From positions 10,571,108 through 10,635,107 of the forward strand of contig CM054114.1 in NCBI GenBank assembly GCA_028673005.1: a stretch of 64,000 nt of DNA, read 5' to 3'. This document shows positions 1-12,356 of the stretch, one piece after another. The notes beneath the pieces are model-generated. The model saw nothing but the letters and a program-made list of their open reading frames with translations. It searched no databases and was not told the origin of the DNA. A program made the translations under genes and the position numbers. The DNA is from Tanypteryx hageni (taxonomy: Eukaryota; Arthropoda; Insecta; Odonata; Petaluridae). The stretch's first letter is position 1; every line of letters starts with the position of its first letter.

Positions 1-744
1 CCGGGCTTACTCGAGTAGTAAATTTAACTTATATTAAGCTGAATCAAAAATATAAAGCACAGTAACGAATTTTGATCTACTAACTGAAAATTTAAAATGG
101 CGTTTCACGTGAATAGTTTATTTTTTAGCTTCATTTAATTTGTATTTACTTCTCAAACATATCTGTATTTGTATTAACTTTACGTTACTGATGCTTTAAT
201 CATCCAAAGGCGTGCTAGTGATGGGTCTTAAATCTATAATATCCCATTCCGTGGATTAATATAAAGTTGCTGAGTGGAGAAAAATACATATAACTTTATG
301 TTTACATTTCATTGCAAAACTGAAGTTTTTTATTTCTTCCTAAATCGCTTCATCAAACTCAAGACTTTCCGAACCCACGGCTGTAAATCTCCCGTCACCT
401 ACAATAGCAGGGTACAATGTTTTTTACGTGCTTGATATCCGTATTAGCGCCAACTCATCAAGCAGCCTCAAATTAATGACGCGCAAACATTCACTCATAC
501 CTACCTGTTGATCGAGTCTCACCCGACTAGCGTGTGACAACTCACGGCCGATCGGCGCGCGAGTCAGGATATTCCGTCTCCTGATCGTCATCGCGGGATA
601 TGATCGTGAACCCCACCTCCTTTTAAGGAATTCCTACTCTTGTTTTCTACCGATACCAATGGTCTAAGCCTTCAATCTCCTGAGCGATTCACTCACGCTT
701 TTGTGTAGCCAGTCATCACCGTCCCATCGTAATTGACACCTGAT
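1..744. other. Non-coding AT-rich DNA with a GC-balanced patch
   Basis: No open frame of note and no recognisable repeat. Bases 470-740 are more GC-balanced than the surroundings, with several CG dinucleotides. I see no motif that assigns a function. Confidence 0.5.
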
Positions 745-1619
745 TAGGGCTTCCAATTAACCGGAATTTTCACTAACCGGGGTTACGGTATAAGTTCCAT
801 CAGCTTACCGGTTAACCGGTAATTAGCCGGTAAAAAAATAAACTATGTATTCAGTAATATACGGTCGGCCCTCTTTTGTACTGTCGATTGCGAATCTCGG
901 TCGTGATTTGACGACGATTCCGTTATTTTCTGCATATGTAAAAATTAAGAAAAGCGACAATGTAGCTTAAATTATTACATGAGGTTCTTTCCAAATACTG
1001 CGATTTTAGAATTGCAACATATGTTGAGTTGATAGTGCAAATCAAAAAGGGCTAAAGATTAGGAAGGACAAGAGTGGAGGGTACCTAACTGCCTAGACAT
1101 CATGGCGAGTATAATGCCTCTCCAGCAGTGTTGCCAGACGTATCACGTATGTGGTATTCATAACATATTTTTCCCTTTATGTACTATGTACCGTATTGAC
1201 TTGGATGTGGTACTAAAAAATTCAAATATTTCGGAACTGGACTCCATGGTACTAGTTTTATCAAATTGAAAAAAATAAGAGAATTGCTCCGTAAACTTGT
1301 CGGTCGTAATTTCCAGCTAATTAGATCTCGCTTCCTTGGTTCCTTTTGTTTTCCATTCACTTTTCTGCCTCCCCCAACACCACCACTGCCAATGGAAATG
1401 TGAACGATTTCACTCTACCCTGCACTATTTAGCCGAATAGATTTTTATAGTTATTCATTTTTAAAAAATTGTTTATTACCTTTGATTTTTCATAGCGATT
1501 TTGGGAAGAATTTTTTTCGTATCCAGAAGACGGTTAGTCGGGTGAAATTACCCGGTTAATGAATAGTGATAACAGTCAACGATTAACCGGGTACGGTAAT
1601 AACCGATCTGGAAGCCCTA
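745..1619. mobile_element. Non-autonomous hAT-like element, 875 bp
   Basis: The element is bounded by a perfect 11-bp terminal inverted repeat, tagggcttcca at 745-755 and its complement at 1609-1619. It is flanked by an 8-bp target duplication with one mismatch, cacctgat (737-744) and caccttat (1620-1627). Eight-base duplications and short inverted ends are the hallmark of hAT transposons. Just inside both ends are clustered accgg/ccggt motifs, including a perfect 14-bp palindrome, accggttaaccggt, at 807-820; subterminal repeats of this kind are usually transposase-binding sites. No transposase frame is visible, so the copy would depend on an enzyme encoded elsewhere. The class call rests on end structure, not on protein homology. 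Confidence 0.75.
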
Positions 1620-2939
1620 CACCTTATTGTTGATTGCTTTTGCAGGCCGATGGCCTTCGCGTACTTCAGTCCCGGAATATTTTTCATTCGATTAGTCGGT
1701 TTTTTGTTATCACTCCTCATTATAGCAAAAGTGGCGTCCTTATATCCAGTAAAAATCTATTAAGAAAGGATGTTAACCTAATGAGATGACTTGAAATATT
1801 TTTTTATTTTTCTGGCTGACAATGTTCTTAGAATCGGTGGTAATGCAAATGAGGTCGTTGTAATTTTTGGAAAAACTCTTCTTCAAGTCTTGAATTGAAT
1901 TTTACGGTCTTATAAATGAAGCATGACTCTTGCGTTCGTTGAAGAAAAAAATTGGTCGGAGTCGGAACTGTTTTGACCTGAAGGGTCAACGTCAGCTACC
2001 CATAATCCCTAACCCATCCAGTAGAGCAACTAGTGGGCTGATTGTCCGAGTTCCAGCCAGCATGCCGATACCTGCAGTGTGTTCGAAGACACACAAACAG
2101 ATTTTCGTTCCGCGGATTGCAAACTCGAATATCGGTGAAATCAAATCCCGCGTTATTAAAAAAACTTCTATAACTGCTTTGAAGTAAACACAATTCAAAG
2201 CCGTATTTAGATATTTGAAACAGTCGTAAGATGTGGAGGCGGTGTCCAATGTGATAGATTCCGGGTCCATTTCTGCAAAATCATTGCGCACACATGGAAC
2301 TAATTTAGCAATCACTGCCCGATGAGTTATTGCGCGTGTTGACTTTCTCGTTATCTGCTAGGAAGTGGAAGAATCACGGTAAAACCTCCAATAAATTAAT
2401 TTTCGACAACTGTAAATATTTCCCCATTACTATTTTTGCTCGTCCAATTCCAATTTCGATAATATATTGTTTCATTTTTCTTTTCTACTTCATGCTTCAA
2501 GCAGAAAAGTTTGGATTTTAAGTTTGGGTATCTCACCCGAGTTTCAAGATAGGGGTTTTTTTTAGTGAATTATCGATAGCGATACATTTAATCGACAATC
2601 CCCGCCGAAGATATTTTAAGAAGGTGAATTCTTCTGTATAATACCCGTTAATTTTTCTACAGAAGCTGTGTGACACGAACATTAATTTTATCTGTGTATA
2701 AAATCGCTACGGCCAATAGGGTGACTAGTTGGAAGAGGCCTAATACGAAATAAATTTTCCCAATGAGAATAGAATGGAGTTGAAAGTAGCTGCCTTGCGT
2801 ATCTAGTGTGGGAAAGCAGCACTCCACGGGAAGAAATCCGTTGGTAGCGATCCCTCTCACCACTTCACTCCGAGCAAATAAATGAAACGGCCAACGCCTT
2901 AGATTAAGGAGGCTAAGGTGAACAAACCGGCTATTTTTT
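1620..2939. other. Spacer with an overlapping pair of open frames
   Basis: Mostly AT-rich. Bases 1930-2315 are more GC-balanced and open on both strands, with 107 codons on the minus strand (1992-2315) and 85 on the plus strand. The minus-strand product is not recognised. The rest (2316-2939) shows nothing. Confidence 0.3.
1992..2315 (-). other. Unrecognised 107-codon open frame
   Basis: The product starts MIAKLVPCVRNDFAEMDPES and has no motif I recognise. Base composition is less AT-rich than the surroundings, which makes chance openness somewhat less likely, but an antisense frame overlaps it. It could be a diverged exon, a transposon remnant or chance. No signal peptide, clear membrane segment or splice context decides the matter. 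Confidence 0.12.
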
Positions 2940-4176
2940 CAAATCGTCACGTCGACTATCCGGATGCAGGTCCCGTCCGCTGCAGTGTCCTACCGGGGAG
3001 ACTAGAGAACCGCATTCATTCGGAAGCATAGCGACCGAACAAAACCTAACCCCTTCAATCCGCCCGTCCCTATCGCCCCCTACCCCGTCCCGCCCCACCC
3101 CTCGGCCCCGGTCGCCCCTCCGTCACGCAGTCGACGGACCAACCGATGCGTCCCGTCGAAGAACCCCCTTACATTTGACGAGTCACGAAGCGTCACCCCG
3201 GGCAACGCAAAGCAGTCACAGGATTACATCCAAAAAAGGAAGTCGCTTCTCTAGTGGCGGTACAGAAAGAACGGAGGGGGCGGAAGGGAGGGGGGAACAC
3301 CCTGCGGTGGGGGGAGGCTGCCAAGATCGCAAAAATGAAATGCTCAAATCACTTCCTCCCCCACCGATCGCTCATCCCCCGCGGGCGTGACTCACGCTTG
3401 CCCCTCGATCATTGCATCCGAAGTGCACCGCATGCACCCTCCTCCTCCCCCTACCCACCCCCTCGGACCTTCGCTACGAATCGCAACCCCCTTCCCCACC
3501 GTCCCGCTCTTCCATGGCAGGCCGCATCTGCCCCGTCCCGTGCCCCACCCTTCCTATTCGCTCACTATACTGCTTCCTCTGCCCCCCTCCCGTCCTCACC
3601 TAACCCCCCCTTCTCCCGTCCTAGGCCTTTCGCTTTCCTTACGTCCTCCTCTGGAGGCCAGTCTTCTCGGTGCCGCTCGGGCACAGCCTGTTGATCCGAA
3701 GTCGTCCTTGCGATGCGACTCCGGCGTGCGAGCGAGGCCGTCGCGAAGGCCGCATCCGCCGTCTTTGTGGCCGGCCATCTTAGTTCGGTGCGGGGGTGGG
3801 GGGAGGGGGAGAGAGGGAGGGTGGGGGGAGGGGAGGAAGAGGATGGGAGGGGGAGGTCACCTCGGAGGGAGGCGGAGGAGGATTATCGGAACCGGAGGTG
3901 AAGAAAAATGTCCTTTTCTCGTGTCGAATACTTTGCATTTCAATCGAGCGGAAACTATTTCTCGATTCTTGGACCCTCTCGGAAGGATCGTCCGAGTTGT
4001 TCCTTCCTACCTGTGGATTAGTGCTTCCCTCTCGTTGTTCCCGTTTTCTTCCCTTTTGAGTTTTTCTAGCCGCTAATCCTCCTCTTTCCTCGATTTGGTG
4101 CGAAAATTATTTCTGGTTTTTCGGTGCGTGCCTCGTGTGGATGTCGTTCTGCTTTTGTCCCGGCGCCCTTGAGTGT

Positions 4177-4212
<36 letters not shown>

Positions 4213-4400
4213 TAGGCCGTGCTTTGCATAAGCGTCCTACTCTATACTACCTCTTTGGTTTTCCTTCCTTCGCGAAATGTGTGCGACCGTTCGCAATGCG
4301 TCGTCCTCTTTTGTTTCGCGAGATTTTCCGCCGACGCAGAGTGGGATTTGGAAGAAAATACCTTGGATATTTTAATATCGGCCGGTGAGTATTTCCACCT
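2940..4400. promoter_or_regulatory. GC/CpG island 1, promoter-like
   Basis: Composition rises sharply from AT-rich flanks. The + strand is C-rich from about 3040 to 3660 and turns G-rich from about 3780 to 3900. Long apparent frames here (for example 3387-4076) are Pro/Ser/Arg-rich translations of low-complexity DNA and are not proposed as genes. The island ends in a (GA)n run and a GGTGAGT sequence at 4384-4390 that matches a splice-donor consensus. A non-coding first exon on the + strand is therefore possible but unproven. Confidence 0.4.
4180..4209. repeat. (GA)15 microsatellite
   Basis: Uninterrupted GA dinucleotides at the downstream edge of GC island 1. Such GAGA tracts are common near arthropod promoters and may bind GAGA-type factors; that role is inferred. 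Confidence 0.95.
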
Positions 4401-5230
4401 CACGTCACAATCCGTCCCTAATGTGCTCCGCATTCATTTTCGGTGTACGAAAATTCTGTTGTAAATACTTGCATATGTTGTCACATATTATTCTTTTTTC
4501 AAGCGCGCCGCTTTCCATTATTTTTTGTTCGAGATTTTCTTGTTTAACTATTCATATATTGTTTTCCTTGTAAATGATTCGTTTTAATTTGTCACATATT
4601 TGGTGATTTTTATTGATTGTTTATGTAAGATTTTTAATTTGGAACTTTATTTAAACTTGTTTTAATATACTTGTCTTCTTTGTTTTTAATTAATATGCAC
4701 CGTTTATTTCTTATAGAATTGCTGTATTGGCCTTTCTATAGGCTCATGTATGCTTACATATCAGTACTGATTTGTTTCGATTATATATTCTGCAATCATT
4801 TAGCAGAAAAATGACTTTATATGTGTTACAGCGTTATTTCGTAGATCAATTTTGATAATAGCTTGTAAATGTTATCAGTAGCGCAAATGTTTAATTTTGT
4901 TTTATGTTTATTTATTCAGTTATACATACATCGAACTAGATATGCGTTTTATATTAAAATATTGAAGCAACGGGCGTTCGTCGTTTTCTTAGCGATATAT
5001 TACCTGACCTCTTCGAAATGTCTTTGTCTCATTGATTCGACGTTATAAATCCAGGTTTGCTTTGAGCAATCTATTTTTCATTATTTTCCTTCATGTAGCA
5101 TACTGGTTTAAGACAAACCCGGGCAGTTCTTGCTCATAAATTTTGCTTCAACAGATCTCTGGATTATAAATTTTTGATCTTTTCTTCTCATATATGTCAA
5201 GTCCTCCAAGCAACGCATCTTATTACAGAA
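4401..5230. other. AT-rich spacer between islands 1 and 2
   Basis: T-rich on the + strand with no significant open frame and no recognised repeat. It could be an intron start if the GTGAGT at 4385-4390 is a real donor. Confidence 0.4.
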
Positions 5231-5363
5231 TTTCCCTTCATGTCGCGCACATTCGGTTGTTGCTACTATCGTTTCCCGCGTCACGGGCGTCCTCTCGTCT
5301 TTCTAGGCGCCTTCTCGCGTCCCGTCGGTGTGCCACTGGAACGTTCGCCGCGTGGCGCCTCGC

Positions 5364-5468
5364 CACCCTCTCTCCGCCTCCCCATTCACCCTCTCTCCGC
5401 CTCCCCATTCACCCTCTCTCCGCCTCCCCATTCACCCTCTCTCCGCCTCCCCATTCACCCTCTCCGCG
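5364..5468. repeat. Perfect 23-bp minisatellite, 4 units plus a partial
   Basis: The unit, caccctctctccgcctcccc followed by att, is repeated four times without change (5364-5386, 5387-5409, 5410-5432, 5433-5455), then a partial unit runs into a CG-rich tract. Because 23 is not a multiple of three, a frame through it shifts with each unit, which argues against coding. Confidence 0.95.
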
Positions 5469-5823
5469 CGCGCGCCTCTATACGTGCGTGTCAAGGTTTG
5501 CGTCGCGCCGACTTCAGCGGTGAATATGCGGTGACCCACGGGGAAAGGAGGTGCTTGTGGCGCCATCACCCCGGGGAGTCGGAGGCGGCGAGAGGCGGAA
5601 GAGGAGACAAAAAAAAAGAATCCCCCGAACCATCCAGCCACCCTCCGCCTCTCTTTCCCTCGCCTACTCCTCCCCCGTCCATTCCCGCTCTTTCCGTATC
5701 ATTCCATAAATGGTCACGCCCACAAACATAGAGAAAGAGGGAGGATGTGTATAATTTTTTTCGAGCGCGACTAACAGCCGCAGGTCTGTGCCCTCCTCTT
5801 TCTCTTTCTTTTACCCCTCTCTC

Positions 5824-5829
<6 letters not shown>

Positions 5830-5878
<49 letters not shown>
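5830..5878. repeat. (TC)n microsatellite, about 49 bp
   Basis: Uninterrupted TC dinucleotides inside GC island 2, giving a pure polypyrimidine strand that could form triplex DNA. Confidence 0.95.
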
Positions 5879-5881
<3 letters not shown>

Positions 5882-6710
5882 AAAAACGTTTATTTAAGCA
5901 GTCATAGAGCGGCACGCAAAGAACAATATTTTGAAAGTTTTCAAGCGCTTGGTGCCAAATTACCGGTGTTTACACTACGCCCCGCGTATGGCTTCTCCGA
6001 CTTTCATTCGGATAGCTCCCAGTTCTGCTGGCGGGATGGATTCGTTTTTATTTTATTTTTATTTTTTGTTTTATTTCGGAGAAGCGGTAGGGGTTTACGA
6101 GAGGTACGGAAAAAGGAGTGGAGAGAGGAGGTCAGGGTACTCGGCGGATCGGTGTGAGGGAGGATATGTGGGAGGGAGAATTTGAGGGAGGGAGGATTTG
6201 AGGGATGGAAGGAGGATTGGATGGTGGAGAAATCGGAGTGGGTCGTTGGGAGGGTGGGATGTAGGAGGAGGCGGTGAGGAGAAGCGGAGGGAGAATGTGG
6301 AGGAAGGAGTGGGGAAGTGGGGAGGGAAGGAAAGAGCGGTGGGAGAGAGAGGGGGTTGTGACCCATCAATTGATTTGAATGACTTTTTTCCTTCGCGCCC
6401 CTTGTTTTGATAAGTGCGACAAATAATCTTATCGGGTTAGGTGAGCTCTCTATCGAATTATTCTTTGTTTGCTCCCTTCGGAGTGGGGAAAAATCACTGT
6501 GGACGGAGAAGGGCGCCATCGTAGGCGGGGGCAGAGGTGGAGGCGCGAGGCTTTATCGTGGGGCGGGTGAGATGGAGGAGAAGGGGCCTTCCTACCGCCG
6601 CCTCCACGCTCTTTTCTATCATCCTAAGAGAAGAAAAAGATCGGTGGGCTCTTCGAAGAGGAAACGTGTTCGCATGCATTCCGGGATGTTGGCATTGAAA
6701 TTTTAAGCGT

Positions 6711-7535
6711 TTTAGCTCTTAGGTAAAAAAGTATCGCTTCTCATTTCTTCTTCCATTTCCTATATGAATGGAAACAAATTGGGCGTATTTCCCATTGACA
6801 AGTTTTCTAAGCACAATAACGTCCTGTGTAATTCTTCCCAATGAATGAATTACCCATTACATGAGATCGATATTTTTGTAGTTAATTAACTCCATAACGT
6901 CAATTGCCAGCAATTCTGGTGATATTTCGTATATTGTTATACACTATTTAGTTGATTAATTTAAGCAAAATTGTTTTTAAATGCAAAAACTGCAACTGAT
7001 TTATTTTTAAGATTAATACCGCATTTATATTTGCGGTTCTGGTTTACATTTTAAACGTTTTTAACTTAAAAAATTATTCATTAAAATGTACATTAAATTG
7101 CTAACGGAGAAAATTACCTATAAAACTATTAAGATGCATTCTTCGTCATCTTAAAACATTCTTCTTGAGGCGACCATTTTGTTTACACCAATCTATGATG
7201 AAATTTGATATTAAGAGGAGAAAAACTAAAACAATTTCCTGATTCTTAATTGATATGTTTTTTGCAGAGAAAGGTGCATCTCAATAAAATGCCTTTTGAC
7301 ATAAAACCATCAAATATATATTCTGAGCAAGAAAATATGATAAGATGCTGTGAGACTATATATTATAGTATTTATTCTATCTCATTAATTATTTTCTTCC
7401 TTCAACTTTGTAACTAAGCGCACACTGAGGAAGTTATATTAAAAGTTAATACTCGCCAAATTACTTGGAATAATCGCATGTTTCCTTCTGATACATGTAC
7501 GAAATTTAGTTTCCATAAAGGAATAAGAACATTTT
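6711..7535. other. AT-rich spacer
   Basis: No frame or repeat that I can support. Confidence 0.5.
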
Positions 7536-7984
7536 CAGTGCCGTAACTAGGGCAGGGTAAGCGGGGCATCTGCCCCGGGCGCAAAAATTGTTAATGGCAA
7601 GTTGTGCGAGGTTGCATGGCACAAAAACAGGGGCGTTTTCACTACTATACTCGTTCTAGACATTACGCATAGCAGAAACTATAAATTTCGATGATGTTAT
7701 TGATGAGTTTGTTGCATTAAAATCACGTTGAATAACTCTTTAATATTAAAATATTTGTTCTTTCTTTAATTAAATTATATATGTATGTAGGTATATTTAT
7801 AATTATGTATTTAAATTATGTACACTTATAGTGAGAAATTATATCATTTATAGTTTATTTTTATTTATTAATTGTTCAGCCAAAATCCATATAGTAAAAA
7901 ATATAGGTATTAGAGAATTTTGTATGGAGAGGGCGCATATTTGGTAGTATGCCCCGGGTGCCAAAATAGCTAGCTATGACGCTG
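7536..7984. mobile_element. hAT-type miniature element, 449 bp
   Basis: The ends form an imperfect inverted repeat: 11 of 15 positions agree between cagtgccgtaactag at 7536 and the complement of the right end. They are flanked by an 8-bp duplication eroded to 6/8, aacatttt (7528-7535) and agcatttg (7985-7992). Just inside both ends lies gccccggg with similar context, part of a longer degenerate inverted repeat. No coding capacity. Confidence 0.6.
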
Positions 7985-9230
7985 AGCATTTGCATTGTTC
8001 TCATTAAAGTAATAACAATTTTAGTATATAATTTTGAATTGTCTGATATCATGGACAATTCATTATTATAAGTTTCATCTTTGAGAAAATGTAGAAGATA
8101 TTGTTAAAAGGAAACGTATTATCTAGCGCTTTATTCTGTACTCACTCATTATAAATTCTTCGCATTGTCTTAACATCCAATAAATTTTTTGCTATACAGT
8201 TTTTGATTGTTAATGCATTCTTTAGCCGGCAACAGATTGGCGCATTCTTTTTTAGATACTTTGCCTTTAATTAATTTCGTTCCACGGTATGACTTTTGGT
8301 GTCCATTCCATTACTACGGCACACCTATTTACCTAAACTACTCCAAGCAATCACACACTTAATGCTGGATTCTCTAAAGCTCTCTTATTTGCATCGACGG
8401 TGAGATAGCCAGTTGAAACGTATGAAGAGGGGTCTCGTTTTGGAATGCGATCATTGACCTTTGAATTATATTTTATCTCAAATATAGCCGTACGTTTACA
8501 ATTATCGAAAGCAACGAAGTCGACGATCCATCAAGGTGAAAGACTTTTAGAGGGTATAAATTAATATTTTATAAACTTAATCTTCGTAGAAATACTTGAC
8601 TTCGTTTATGTGACTAAAGCATTAATTATTCATTATGAGAAAATCTATTCTTAAAACATAAAAAAGATAAAAAATTCATCTCGCTTTCAAAAAAATAAAG
8701 TACTAATTATTGAATCACGAGCCGGTAGTTTGACAGGTCTGAGGATGCGCGAATCATACGTATTTATTACATTTACCATTTCTCTGCGTTGTGAGGAGTC
8801 ATTTTTGCACAAAAACCTCACGAAAATAAAATTATCGGATTAATGCTGAAATATGAAAACAAAACGGAGCCAGCTTATTCTCTCCGCGGCCGACAAATGA
8901 ATTGATCAAGAACGGTGGCTGGTAAACGCTCACTTTTACGATGCCGCGGGAAAATCAGCTTCGAAATAACCATAGCGTCAACGACGTATATCGGAGTCAT
9001 ATGTTGGAACCATTTGATTGATCTTGATCGGATATTATGGTCCTGTATTGATTTAATATCTTTGGTTTTTGGTTATTTAACCACTAATTTGCTCCCAAAT
9101 ATATTTCATCAAGTTCCTCGAGTAAGTATTTCAGGTTTTTATTAATGATAAAAATATGGTCATTTTCAATTCCGCTTATTTTGACCGTTCTGGTATGGTT
9201 CGAATTTTGATTTTCTTATTTCTTTATTGA
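7985..9230. other. AT-rich spacer
   Basis: A 76-codon plus frame at 8915-9145 starts from a non-ATG codon and is unrecognised. No repeat identified. Confidence 0.4.
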
Positions 9231-10130
9231 AGCCTGATATAAACGGCTTCCGTGTGACAGAACCCTGCACTCTCTCACGCTCGCATTGGTTCTATCCTTA
9301 ATGGCGTAGCACTTTCTTAACTTCCTTCCCTTTTCTCCGCTCCGTTTCTCCTGGCTCCCTCGCTCTCTCTCTATCTCTCCTCTCGACCTCTCTGCCTCTC
9401 CCTCACTCCATCTTTCATCACCTACGCTGTCACAATTGATATTGACGTCCACTCTCTCTCTCTTTCGCACTCTATCTCTCCGCCCCGCTCCCTTCAATTT
9501 TTTTTTCAATTCCCGTGAACGCAAGTGTCCGAGAGGAGTGCACGGGGGATGAGAACTATGAAATTTAGGACCGCGGGGCTTGGCTCGCCTCCTCCCTTTT
9601 TTTCTCCCTTGTTTTCATACCGTCCGAAGGGTAATGGAAGGTGGGGCCAGAGCTCTGTGGGGAGGGGGGGAGAGAGGGGAAGGCGTGGATTAGTATGTTC
9701 CCACTGTTGCGAGGAAATTGCACGGTTCTTATCCTCGGCGAAATTAGTTTCCACCCACACTCCTCTTTGCGCGGAGAGGGCGCACACATTTTTTAATCCG
9801 GACTGTAGTTTTCACCCTCACTCGCGGGGGGGTGGGAGAGAGGTATGTCCCCCTCCCTCCCCCCGCCTCTCCTTCCGTCCCCAGCCGATTGCTATACCTA
9901 ATGGCCAGGAGGCCGTGCCGGGCCAAGATGCGCGGCCATAACGCGGAATGGGGTACATGGAGTTCCACTCCGGCTCCGTGCATCCTTAACTCTCTATTTC
10001 GCCGCGGGGTGGCGTTTGGAATGGAGGGTGGCGGTGGGTTGGAAAGTACCCTGGATCCCCGAGCGAGGCGTCCGCAGGGTATATCCTGTTTCTGGAAGCC
10101 GCTGTCCGAAATCGGGCTCTGATTCTTTGG
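9231..10130. promoter_or_regulatory. GC/CpG island 3, promoter-like
   Basis: Pyrimidine-rich on the + strand from 9240 to 9500, with several CT runs, then mixed to purine-rich from about 9640 to 10060. Open frames on both strands (for example 9525-9941) overlap and are low-complexity. I treat the block as a promoter-like or non-coding-exon island and see no protein. Confidence 0.4.
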
Positions 10131-10824
10131 TCATCCGATATCATTGTTTACGGTGGTCCCGTGTAAACTTTCCCTCGGTGTACCTTAAAAATTGGCTGTA
10201 TTGGAAATTTTCTGTTTTAATGCCCTGCGTGTTTTTGCATAAACAAAAGTATCAGGTTGCAAAATTTTGAACCGTACTGGAAGAGATGGTTTCCAAGGGA
10301 ATGCGCGGCCATCTCACGACCCCTAGGTATCTGATTGTAGTGCATGATTTAGCCCGTTTTATCTTTTATAACCGATCGTTGTTATCAACAGTGCAGTATT
10401 CGGAGCGCAGAATTTATGGATATATATTAATCAGTCGTGTCTTATAATTGGTTAATGGATTAAGATTAGGGAAGGACGTCAGTCGATTTGCGATATACGA
10501 TTATTTTAAGGAATGCCATTCTACAAAATTATCGAAATTATACGTAAAATAAACTGTTTATCTCTCAAACGTAAGAGATCATGTACGGAAGGTAAGATTT
10601 ATTTTCTTAATATATCCAAGTGGAAGAATGATGAAACAATTGATGATAAATTTTACTCCAACAACCGAAATCGGAACAACAATCTAGATCCCGTCATCAA
10701 AGTTGACACACTGAAGGTTGATTCTTAAAATGAGCCAAGTGATAAATTGAGCAAGATATTAATTTTTTAAATTGGAAAATATTTTAATGAAATTTAATCT
10801 TTGAGTTCAGAACTTATGTGATTG
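10131..10824. other. AT-rich spacer
   Basis: A 71-codon plus frame at 10513-10728 is rich in Lys, Asn and Ile, as expected of AT-rich DNA, and is not proposed as a gene. Confidence 0.4.
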
Positions 10825-10900
10825 TAGATTATGACTGTTTTGTAGCCGAAATACGCATTTGCTTTCCCCAGCATTTTTATGATTTATGGAGCAAAATATT
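10825..10900 (+). repeat. Degenerate fragment of the foldback family
   Basis: Contains ttttgtagccgaaatacgca, which nearly matches the core of the palindromic family best seen at 53150-53430 (ctttgtagccgaaatgcgca). Only the core and some flank survive. Confidence 0.45.
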
Positions 10901-12278
10901 TTCTTCCATTGTGAGTTCTATCATTCCTTCATGAATTTACGTTTCGTTAGAAATATAGGAAAAAATTATATTCAGACATTTACTCGGTACACTTAACGAA
11001 AAGAAAATTGTTCTTCAATATTTTTTCAAATCGATCTTGATAGTTATGATATAAAAATAATTAATTTCCATGATTTAGGGAAGTTTGCATGTTAGTATGG
11101 AGGAATATAATTGTTAATAACTATTTTCGTTGAATTTATCCTGATAATAGAAGAGATGTGATTCTATTAACGACGACAATGTGCAGTATTAGCTCCTAAA
11201 AATATCTTGTTTGTTCATTGAGATTTATTTTGAAGCAAGTGAGGTTAAGTACGTGTTGTGCTAGGAAAAAATTCCTAGCAAGCATTGCTATTCAATTTCT
11301 CCTCTTGCCAACAGATGAGCAATTTTTACCTTATGGGCCCTTGCGATTTATTTCTTTGAAGACTGACTAAAATAATCTTCAAGATCATTGTTTTATCCTT
11401 AACGTGAAACATGCATTTCCCTCTTTTGACCTTTCGACGGTATTCATTGAAATTGACATGCTATGTATCTTCAAAACAAGTAAAAGTTAAATGGCGATAA
11501 CATTATTTTTATTACGAGATCTATTTTAAATTTTCAAAAGATCGATCTATTGTGAATTTTTGAATTGAAAGAGGGCAAATTTCTTCGGAATTTGTGAAGT
11601 TTGAAGACGCATATACTCATGTTTAGATTCTAGCTAGTTATCTTAGCTTTGAATTAAGTCATCTCAACATAAAGGCCATATTAACAGTGCGTTTAAAGAG
11701 AAAATTAGTAGATATAATGTCCGTTACTATCTACTCGATCCGCATTTCCCTGTATTTACTATTTTCGCTTTTATTTTATTTGAATAAAACGTTGAAAAGA
11801 GAAAATTGAAGTTAGCTGAAATATATTAGACGCAAAAGTGTCGATTAATTATATCAGATTTCCTTTTATCCGTTTCTTGAAATATTTGTGAGAACAGACG
11901 CAAAGGCGGCACTTAATGGTCTCGTTCGTGTTCGGAATCCTTCCTTCCTGTCCTCGCATTTTGCGAGAAATTCGCGAGAGGCCGTTGTTTATCGTCTCTC
12001 GGATCCCAATTTACGCGACGGATCCGTAACTAAGGCTCGCTTTAGCGTCAGAATTATAGCTCCAAAATCTCAGAGTTACTTGGACCTTGCATAACACCAT
12101 GATTTCCTATTTTGGCAATTGCCGTCCGCAGCATAACTTGTTCAAACATTGCTCTCATATTTATCCGAAACGATTATAATTCTTACTGAGTCTTTGGTAA
12201 TTACTGATAAGTTTTTATGCCGCCTTCTCGATAAATAGATGCAGCATCTATTCACGTGAAATTTACCATGGTACGTAA
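10901..12278. other. AT-rich spacer with one short hairpin
   Basis: Contains a perfect 9-bp hairpin at 11259-11280 and a GC-balanced patch at 11888-12094 that is open for 68 codons but not recognised. Nothing else is supported. Confidence 0.35.
11259..11280. repeat. Perfect hairpin, 9-bp stem and 4-nt loop
   Basis: tgctaggaa, aaaa, ttcctagca. Too short on its own to call a microRNA precursor or a terminator. Confidence 0.8.
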
Positions 12279-12279
12279 C

Positions 12280-12313
12280 GCAGTACGCCACCAAGGGTGG
12301 CGTATAGTTCTGC
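12280..12313. repeat. Strong hairpin, 9-bp core stem plus outer arms
   Basis: The core tacgccacc / ggtggcgta (12284-12292 and 12296-12304) has a 3-nt loop. Outer cgcag / ctgcg arms flank it with a 5-nt bulge on the right. It sits about 45 bp upstream of a copy of a dispersed repeat at 12357. Function unknown. Confidence 0.75.
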
Positions 12314-12356
12314 GAATAATATTTATTTCTGTATGGAAATATAAAATGTAATTTTT

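Larger units (their letters stand above)
5231..6710. promoter_or_regulatory. GC/CpG island 2, promoter-like
   Basis: A GC-rich block with a pyrimidine-rich left half (about 5360-5880, including a minisatellite and a long CT run) and a purine-rich right half (about 6060-6580). The flip in strand composition resembles the skew switch seen at bidirectional CpG-island promoters. Several GGTGAG strings (for example near 6438) could be donors, but none stands out. All long frames through the block are low-complexity. Confidence 0.4.

Noticed and set aside
3387..4076. 229-codon plus frame in GC island 1
   Set aside because: Pro/Ser/Leu/Arg-rich product of C-rich DNA, with several overlapping frames of similar length and no domain.
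5174..5731. 185-codon plus frame through the 23-bp minisatellite
   Set aside because: Open in all three plus frames because the repeat unit lacks stops; low complexity.
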